64,000 nucleotides of DNA from Bacteroidales bacterium (GTDB lineage: Bacteria > Bacteroidota > Bacteroidia > Bacteroidales > UBA932), in assembly GCA_017469745.1 (NCBI GenBank), contig JAFUFS010000063.1:1-64000 (forward strand), in the 5' to 3' direction. Below, piece after piece: positions 58,412 to 64,000 of the stretch. Positions within the stretch are counted from its first letter, which is position 1; each line of letters opens with the position of its first letter. The translations under genes were made by a program, and so were the position numbers. Under the pieces are notes generated by a model that did no database searches, was not told the DNA's origin, and saw nothing but the letters and a program-made list of their open reading frames with translations.

Positions 58412-59731
58412 ATGGAAAAGAAAATCTACATAGAGACATACGGATGCCAGATGAACGTGGTGGATTCCGAAGTGATATTCGCCATCATGGCCAAAGAAGG
58501 CTACAGCCGTACAGAATCGATGGACGAGGCCGACATCATCCTGGCAAACACCTGCTCGGTCAGGGACAACGCCGAGCAGAGGATCTGGGGCAGGATCGAA
58601 CTGTTCCACAAACAGAAGGAAAAGAGGCCGGGCGTTATCGTGGGCATAGTGGGATGCATGGCCGAAAGGCTCAAGGATTCACTCACCGACACCGGCAAGG
58701 TGGACCTGGTGGCAGGTCCGGACTCCTACAGGAGCATCCCGCAGCTGGTCAGGAACATAACTCCCGACACCCCCCAGATCAACGTACTCCTCTCCCATGA
58801 GGAGACCTATGCAGACATAGTACCCGTCAGGACGGACAAGAACGGGGTCTCAGCCTTCATCTCCATCATGCGCGGCTGCAACAACGTCTGCTCCTACTGC
58901 GTGGTCCCCTTCACCCGCGGAGCCGAGCGCAGCAGGGATCCCGGAACCATCCTGGAAGAGGCCAGGGATGTCTTCAGCAAAGGCTACAAGGAAGTCACCC
59001 TTCTTGGGCAGAACGTGGATTCCTACCTCTGGAAATGCGACGCAAGGACGGTAACCTTCGCCGACCTGCTGGAGTCAGTGGCGGAGATCAGCCCTGAACT
59101 CAGGGTCAGGTTCGCAACCAACCACCCGAAGGACATTAGTGACGATCTGATCGAGGCGATGGCCAGGCACGACAACATCTGCAAGCATATTCATCTGCCT
59201 GTCCAGTCCGGGAGCAACCGCCTGCTTGAGAAGATGAGGCGCCGCTACACCCGTGAATGGTATCTCGAACGCGTCAGGAAGATCCGCGAAGTCCTTCCGG
59301 GCTGCGGCATCACCACCGACGTGATCGCTGGATTCTGCTCCGAGACCGAAGAGGACCATCAGGACACGCTCTCCCTATTCCGGGAGGTGGGCTTCGACTA
59401 CGCCTACATGTTCAACTATTCCGAGCGGCCGGGAACCCTGGCGGCCAGGAAGTACCCGGACGACGTGCCCCTCGAGGTCAAGACCCGGAGGCTGAATGAG
59501 ATAATCACTCTGCAGAACGAGCTGAGCCTGAGGAGCAACCAGGCTGAGATAGGCAAGACCTACACAGTGCTCGTCGAAGGTCCTTCAAAGAAGAATCCGG
59601 AAGAGCTCTGCGGCCGCACCGGCAGCAACAAGATGTGCGTCTTCCCCGACAAGGTCCACAAGGCCGGGGAATATGTCGACGTCACAGTGACCTCCTGCAC
59701 CTCCGCCACCCTGATCTGCCGCCTCGCCTAA
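58412..59731 (+). CDS. miaB: tRNA-2-methylthio-N6-isopentenyladenosine methylthiotransferase MiaB
   Basis: Radical-SAM enzyme that adds a methylthio group to i6A37 of tRNA. The 439 residues begin MEKKIYIETYGCQMNVVDSE (first Fe-S cysteines with those in NTCSV and VGCMAE), have the radical-SAM triad in IMRGCNNVCSYCVVPFTRG (CxxxCxxC), and a C-terminal TRAM domain (GKTYTVLVEGPSKKNPEELCGRTGSNKMCVFP). Start ATG 58412 is chosen from the promoter (58390) and the conserved N terminus; the longer frame reaches back into the LEA2-like gene. It is followed after 1 nt by cls, so the two are cotranscribed. Confidence 0.95.
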   Translation: MEKKIYIETYGCQMNVVDSEVIFAIMAKEGYSRTESMDEADIILANTCSVRDNAEQRIWGRIELFHKQKEKRPGVIVGIVGCMAERLKDSLTDTGKVDLVAGPDSYRSIPQLVRNITPDTPQINVLLSHEETYADIVPVRTDKNGVSAFISIMRGCNNVCSYCVVPFTRGAERSRDPGTILEEARDVFSKGYKEVTLLGQNVDSYLWKCDARTVTFADLLESVAEISPELRVRFATNHPKDISDDLIEAMARHDNICKHIHLPVQSGSNRLLEKMRRRYTREWYLERVRKIREVLPGCGITTDVIAGFCSETEEDHQDTLSLFREVGFDYAYMFNYSERPGTLAARKYPDDVPLEVKTRRLNEIITLQNELSLRSNQAEIGKTYTVLVEGPSKKNPEELCGRTGSNKMCVFPDKVHKAGEYVDVTVTSCTSATLICRLA

Positions 59732-59732
59732 G

Positions 59733-61373
59733 ATGCTCCAGACGATAGTAACCATACTCTACGCCCTCCTGATCCTCACCGTCGTGATCGTGATCCTGGT
59801 CGACAACGGCGACTCGGGAAGGAAGTTCGCATGGTTGCTGATCATCGCAGCTATTCCTCTCTTCGGCATTCTTCTGTATTTCCTGTTCGGAATCAACTAC
59901 AGGCGCCACTGGATCTTCAACCGCAGGCACCAGAAGTACTCCAACGCCTTCAACAAAGGGACGAACGACTCCCTCAACAAGATTCTCTTCGGGCATGATG
60001 ACGAGTTCCTGGTTAAGGAAGAGTTCCGACCGCTTGCTGCCATGATGGGGCGCGGAGCCTACCCGACCGTCACAGCCGGAAACGATGTAGAGATCATCAC
60101 GAGCGGCAAGCGCAAGTTCGAACTGCTTTCGCGTGACATCCTGGAAGCAAAGGAAAGCATCCACATGGAATATTTCCACTTCGGGAATGACAAGGGAAGC
60201 AGGGCGATCAAGGAACTCCTGATGCAGAAGGCACGGGAAGGTGTGAAGGTCAGGTTCATCAACGAGAACATAGCCAATTTCTCGATCAGTTCCAGGTACT
60301 ATGATGACATGAGGAAGGCCGGGGTGGAAGTGGTGAGATTCACAAATCCCAGATCCCATCTGCTCGATTTGGTCACTTCCCTCAACTACCGCAATCACAG
60401 GAAGATAGTGGTAATTGACGGGAAGATCGGCTACACCGGAGGGATGAACATCAACGACCATTATTTCGAGCATTGGAGGGACACTCACATGCGGCTGACC
60501 GGCAAAGTCGTGGCCTCGCTCCAGTACGCCTTCATGGATTCCTGGCTCACAGGCGGCGGCACCATCGACCGCCCCATGCTCGACTATTATCCGATGGCAA
60601 TTAGATTGCCATCGGATAATACCACCCCCCTGCACCCCCGAGGGGGACTGAGGGGCGTACCCCTCAGACTCCCTGAGTCGCTTTGCTCCGAGTCAGTGGG
60701 AAAAACGGCCGCTACCACCCTGGATGGCGAGACCACTGCCACCCTCGGCACGTTAAGAGGGGGGACCGGAGCGGAGCGCAGCGAGGCGGTCGATCCTCCA
60801 GAGGTGGTAGCGGCCGGATTGCGCAGCAAACTCATGCAGATTGTGCCGGACGAGCCGGACCTGCCCCTGCCGATGCTTCTCTACAGCTACGAATGGGCCA
60901 TCAACCACGCCAAGAGGTACATCTGGTTCCAGACCCCCTATTTCGTACCTCCGGAGCCGGTGCTCGACGCAATGAAAATCGCCGCCCTGACAGGAGTCGA
61001 CATCCGCCTGATGCTCCCGGAAGTGGCAGACAACTTCATCACCAGACCCGCCAACCGGGCTTTTTACGAAGAGATTCTGGGAGCTGGCGTACGCATATTC
61101 CTGCGCCAGGGAGAGTTCATCCACTCAAAGACCTTCGTCTGTGACGACTACCTCTCCAGCATCGGAAGCGCCAACATGGATGCCCGCAGTTTCGGAATAA
61201 ACTACGAGATCAACACCTACATCTACGACGAGGAAGCTGCGCTGGTGAACAAGGCCATCTTCGAAGAAGACCTGAAGCAGTGCCGTGAACTCACCCTCGA
61301 AGAATGGTCAAAGAGGCCCTGGTACAAGCGCCTCCTCGAATCCGTCATCCGTCTTTTCGCCCCGCTTCTCTAG
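59733..61373 (+). CDS. cls: Cardiolipin synthase, with a 77-codon palindromic insert
   Basis: Phospholipase-D-type enzyme joining two phosphatidylglycerols to cardiolipin. The 546 residues have two N-terminal membrane helices (residues 3-23 and 33-53), the first HKD motif NHRKIVVIDGK (H222, K224, D229) and the second FIHSKTFVCDDYLSSIGSANMD (H464, K466, D471). Between them, residues about 285-361 (PMAIRLPSDNTTPLHPRGG ... AERSEAVDPPEVVAAG) are an in-frame insert rich in palindromes, replacing a short loop before LMQIVPDEPD. Without it the length (about 470) is normal. Activity is likely but unproved. Its 3' end overlaps the convergent PurF-like gene by 29 nt. Confidence 0.9.
   Translation: MLQTIVTILYALLILTVVIVILVDNGDSGRKFAWLLIIAAIPLFGILLYFLFGINYRRHWIFNRRHQKYSNAFNKGTNDSLNKILFGHDDEFLVKEEFRPLAAMMGRGAYPTVTAGNDVEIITSGKRKFELLSRDILEAKESIHMEYFHFGNDKGSRAIKELLMQKAREGVKVRFINENIANFSISSRYYDDMRKAGVEVVRFTNPRSHLLDLVTSLNYRNHRKIVVIDGKIGYTGGMNINDHYFEHWRDTHMRLTGKVVASLQYAFMDSWLTGGGTIDRPMLDYYPMAIRLPSDNTTPLHPRGGLRGVPLRLPESLCSESVGKTAATTLDGETTATLGTLRGGTGAERSEAVDPPEVVAAGLRSKLMQIVPDEPDLPLPMLLYSYEWAINHAKRYIWFQTPYFVPPEPVLDAMKIAALTGVDIRLMLPEVADNFITRPANRAFYEEILGAGVRIFLRQGEFIHSKTFVCDDYLSSIGSANMDARSFGINYEINTYIYDEEAALVNKAIFEEDLKQCRELTLEEWSKRPWYKRLLESVIRLFAPLL
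60585..60816. repeat. Palindrome-rich in-frame insertion inside cls
   Basis: Three palindrome layers are visible: TATTATCCGATGGCAAT at 60585-60601 with its perfect complement at 60605-60621 (17 bp, 3-nt loop); CTGAGGGG/CCCCTCAG at 60648-60655 and 60660-60667; CGGCCGCTACCACC at 60706-60719 with its perfect inverse at 60803-60816 (14 bp). CCCCC-GA-GGGGG lies at 60635-60646. A GGAGCGGAGCGCAGCGAGGCGGT core encodes AERSEAV. The length between outer ends (232 nt) includes some native codons; the frame of cls is preserved. Confidence 0.7.
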
Positions 61374-63102
61374 CGAAGTAATCAAGGAATGATTCATTCA
61401 CCCTCCGGTTACCTCCAGGAGTTGGATAACGACCGGAGAAATACCAGTCTCCCCTATGACCGGGACATGCCTCACGAAGTCCTTCAAGCGACTGGAATAC
61501 GAACTCTACGGGTGTTTCCATCCCTTCAGGACGAAGGATCTCAGCCATCTTGGTGTTTATCTCTTCCACAGTAAAAGGACTGTAGACCGCACGGACAGCG
61601 TTCCGGATCTCTGACGCAGGTTTCGACAGTTCTTCCATGCAAGAATCCCGGATCGATCTGAGTCTGCTTTCCCATCCCCTTTCCTTCCACAGTTCCATTG
61701 CTGCCCGGAAAGCACACAGTTCTTCCAGCCTCGGCATGTCTATCCCATAATAATCAGGATACCTTACCTGGGGTGAAGAGCTGACTATCACTATCTTACG
61801 CGGATGGAGGCGTTCGAGGATCTTCAAAATGCTGTCTTTCAAGGTAGTTCCCCGCACTATGCTGTCATCGATCACCACCAGGTTGTCCCGATAAGGGATT
61901 ATGCTTCCGTAAGTGATGTCATACACCAGAGAGGCCAGGCTGTCACGGGACCCGGCTTCAGTTATGAAGGTCCTCAGCTTTATGTCCTTCCAGGCTACTT
62001 TCTCGGTCCGGACATCCATGCCCTTGCTCCTGAAACCCTCGACCAGGCCATAAAACGCTACCTCGGCAGTGTTCGGAATAAAGGAAAGAACCGTGTTCCC
62101 GACATCGCCATCGATGGCTTTGCAGATTGAAGGGACCAGCTGCTCGCCCAGCCTCTTCCTCTCCTGATAGATGTCGCGGTCAGAACCACGGCTGAAATAG
62201 ATACGCTCGAATGAGCATTTGAAATCCCCTTTCTTGTCGAGTATCTTCGAGACGCAGACTTCTCCGCTCCTTCTCACGATCAAGGCTTCGCCCGCTGGCA
62301 GTTCCTCGACATCCTCACAAGCAAGGTCGAACACTGTCTGCAGGACAGGACGTTCACTCGCCAAAGCCACCACCTCATCATCCCGGTAGAAGAAAGCCGG
62401 CCGAATGCCCCATGGATCCCGGGCAGCAAACATCTCTCCGCTTCCGGTGAGTCCGCACATCACATAACCGCCGTCGAAACCTGACAGAGTTGTACGGAGA
62501 ACATTCTCTATCTTCACATGGTCGTCGATATATCTGGTAATATCCAGCCCTGAAAGGCCTGACTGCACGGCCTCCCTGTATTCCTTCTCCACTTCCATGT
62601 CCAGGCGGTGGCCCATGAGTTCCAGGGTGATGTAAGAATCGCTGTAGATCCTGGGCGACTGACCCTGGGAAACCATCTCAGCGAAGACTTCATCGATGTT
62701 CGTCATGTTGAAATTGCCGCAGAGGCAAAGATTCCTCGCACGCCAATTGTTCCTTCGAAGGAAAGGATGGACATACACAAGCCCGCGCTTCCCGGTAGTG
62801 GAATACCGCAGATGCCCCATGAACAACAGGCCGTTGAAAGAATCGTCCAGCCGTCCGAAAATCTCAGTGATGGCATCCTTCCCTTCGGCACGCTCGCGGA
62901 ACATATATTCCTCTCCGGGAGGCACATCAAGGTTGACGCAGGCGATACCTGCACCTTCCTGCCCGCGATTGTGCTGTTTCTCCAGCATAAGGTACAGTTT
63001 CCCGGCTCCGTACCGGGTCGTCCCGTACTTTTCCTTATAATAGTCCAGCGGCTTCAGAAGCCTTATAAGGGCAACCCCGCACTCGTGATTAAGAGTTTCC
63101 AT
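61345..63102 (-). CDS. purF: Amidophosphoribosyltransferase-like enzyme (PurF family)
   Basis: Makes phosphoribosylamine from PRPP and glutamine in purine synthesis, or a related reaction. The 585 residues have an N-terminal glutaminase start METLNHECGVALIRLL (Cys at position 8 rather than 2; propeptide-like), HNRGQEGAGIACV and the GHLRYSTTGKRG segment, and a PRTase loop NLVVIDDSIVRGTTLKDSILKIL. Longer than classical PurF (about 470), with a C-terminal extension typical of Bacteroidota PurF-like paralogues; whether it is the main PurF is not clear. The start at 63102 overlaps the pyrG stop by 14 nt, and its 3' end overlaps cls. Confidence 0.85.
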   Translation of the reverse strand: METLNHECGVALIRLLKPLDYYKEKYGTTRYGAGKLYLMLEKQHNRGQEGAGIACVNLDVPPGEEYMFRERAEGKDAITEIFGRLDDSFNGLLFMGHLRYSTTGKRGLVYVHPFLRRNNWRARNLCLCGNFNMTNIDEVFAEMVSQGQSPRIYSDSYITLELMGHRLDMEVEKEYREAVQSGLSGLDITRYIDDHVKIENVLRTTLSGFDGGYVMCGLTGSGEMFAARDPWGIRPAFFYRDDEVVALASERPVLQTVFDLACEDVEELPAGEALIVRRSGEVCVSKILDKKGDFKCSFERIYFSRGSDRDIYQERKRLGEQLVPSICKAIDGDVGNTVLSFIPNTAEVAFYGLVEGFRSKGMDVRTEKVAWKDIKLRTFITEAGSRDSLASLVYDITYGSIIPYRDNLVVIDDSIVRGTTLKDSILKILERLHPRKIVIVSSSPQVRYPDYYGIDMPRLEELCAFRAAMELWKERGWESRLRSIRDSCMEELSKPASEIRNAVRAVYSPFTVEEINTKMAEILRPEGMETPVEFVFQSLEGLREACPGHRGDWYFSGRYPTPGGNRRVNESFLDYFAREAGRKDG

Positions 63103-64000
63103 ATTCAATGCAGGCTTTTATGAAATCCATGAACAGTGGATGCGGTTTGAGTACAGTGGAAGAATACTCAGGATGGAACTGGGTACCCACGTACCATCTC
63201 AATGAAGGGATCTCGACAATCTCGACCAGGTCGGATTCGGGATTCTTCCCTACGAGGCTCATTCCCTTGCCCTCGAATTCCCGAGAGAACAAGTTGTTGA
63301 ACTCGTAGCGGTGCCTGTGGCGTTCCATTATGGAATCGACCCTTCCATAGGCCTCCCACACCCGGCTTCCGGGGACAAGACTGCAGGCATATTCCCCGAG
63401 CCTCATGGTCCCGCCTTTCATGGTGACGGTCTTCTGTCCTTCCATCAGGTCGATGACATTATGGGTGGTACCGGGATTCATCTCGACGCTGTCAGCATCA
63501 TGGTACCCGAGGACATTCCTGGCGAACTCTATAACCATCATCTGCATCCCAAGGCAGATGCCGAAAGCAGGGATGTCGTTGGTGCGGGCATACTCGGCAG
63601 AGATTATCTTCCCTTCTATGCCTCTTTGCCCGAAGCCAGGACAGATCACTATGCCGTCCATTCCTTCCAACCTGTCATGAACATTGTTCCTGTCGATCTC
63701 CTCGCTGTTGATGAAAACGGCCTTGACCTTGCAGTCATGGAACGTTCCGGCATGGGCAAGACTCTCAGTTATACTCTTGTAAGCATCCTGAAGACCATAT
63801 TTCCCGACCAGACCGATTGTCAGGACCGAAGAAGCGTTCTTCCTCTTTTCCAGGAATCCAAGCCACTCTCCCAGATCCGGTTCGGCCCCAGGCTCGATCC
63901 CCATCTTTTTGAGACAGATGGCATCCAGTCCCTGGCGTTCCATATTCACAGGAACCTCGTAGATACTCGGCAGATCCTGGCTCTGGATGACCGCCTCGAC
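63089..64000 (-). CDS. pyrG: CTP synthase, C-terminal part (5' end outside window)
   Basis: Amidates UTP to CTP with glutamine. The frame is open to the window edge (ending ...QSQDLPSIYEVPVNMERQGLDAI before the glutaminase), so only the last about 304 residues are seen. The glutamine amidotransferase domain has the Cys of PAFGICLGMQMMVIEFARN, His-Pro-Glu in GTQFHPEYSS and the CPGFGQRG motif. It belongs to the purF-like overlap (14 nt), a usual arrangement of nucleotide genes. The N-terminal synthetase domain lies beyond base 64000. Confidence 0.95.
   Translation of the reverse strand, partial: VEAVIQSQDLPSIYEVPVNMERQGLDAICLKKMGIEPGAEPDLGEWLGFLEKRKNASSVLTIGLVGKYGLQDAYKSITESLAHAGTFHDCKVKAVFINSEEIDRNNVHDRLEGMDGIVICPGFGQRGIEGKIISAEYARTNDIPAFGICLGMQMMVIEFARNVLGYHDADSVEMNPGTTHNVIDLMEGQKTVTMKGGTMRLGEYACSLVPGSRVWEAYGRVDSIMERHRHRYEFNNLFSREFEGKGMSLVGKNPESDLVEIVEIPSLRWYVGTQFHPEYSSTVLKPHPLFMDFIKACIEYGNS

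Noticed and set aside
1..64000. tRNA, rRNA, riboswitch or CRISPR genes
   Set aside because: Almost no gap exceeds 150 nt and none contains a T-loop, anticodon arm or leader structure that I could recognise.

Overview
The window is a gene-dense stretch (about 55% GC by eye) of a Bacteroidota chromosome, almost certainly order Bacteroidales. The evidence is gldH, DUF4271, DUF4293 and DUF2723 proteins, a PSP1/RicT homologue next to holB, a fused E1 alpha/beta subunit, split transketolase, and many promoters with the Bacteroides -7 box TAnnTTTG (or CAAAnnTA on the minus strand). The genus cannot be fixed from the sequence; a GC-rich gut or rumen lineage is a guess. No tRNA, rRNA, CRISPR array, prophage or transposase is visible, and no stretch over 300 bases lacks a gene.

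Layout. 1-6001 (minus): trmB (cut by the edge), gldH, ricT-like, holB, a polyprenyl diphosphate synthase, a LOG-family hydrolase, an outer-membrane barrel and trxA. 6118-12139 (minus): a tripartite RND efflux operon (TolC, adaptor, pump) with a small PII-like gene. 12244-15170 (minus): HAD phosphatase, lgt, pgk. 15238-23933: an rRNA-methyltransferase-like gene, hemD-rnpA-yidD, a SUI1 factor, a large DUF2723 membrane protein, nucleoside phosphorylase and a membrane LytTR regulator. 24122-27568 (plus): fabH-fabF-fabZ-like and an RluA synthase. 27565-35965 (minus): a coiled-coil protein, a membrane AraC regulator, two YitT proteins, leuS, an M28-TonB fusion and a SPOR lipoprotein. 36068-40269 (plus): a carboxyltransferase and an Ig-like lipoprotein. 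40275-45881: a uracil-DNA-glycosylase-family protein, a DUF5009 membrane protein, an organophosphate antiporter, a HAD phosphatase, an esterase and lipoate ligase. 45884-52533 (minus): dehydrogenase-E1-E3-E2 of a 2-oxoacid dehydrogenase complex, whose E2 would be lipoylated by the neighbouring ligase. 52665-64000: transketolase halves, radC, upp, rpoN, two envelope proteins, miaB, cardiolipin synthase, a PurF-like enzyme and the 3' part of pyrG.

Most genes are housekeeping. The most unusual signal is a set of palindrome-rich, reading-frame-preserving insertions inside conserved genes: trmB (39-167, exactly 43 codons bounded by 23-bp inverted repeats), the E2 gene (two places), lplA and cls. 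Copies of the TGTCATCCTGAGCGAAGCG repeat also occur, including one between genes at 6063-6119. They look like mobile palindromic elements tolerated as extra peptide in loops and linkers, comparable to the Rickettsia palindromic elements.

Other points worth a look: a carboxyltransferase whose biotin domain lacks the acceptor lysine; an M28 peptidase without most metal ligands, fused to a TonB C-terminal domain; a DNA polymerase III delta' without its zinc module; five genes whose -7 box lies only 4-7 nt before the start codon (probably leaderless mRNAs); and divergent promoters packed back to back.
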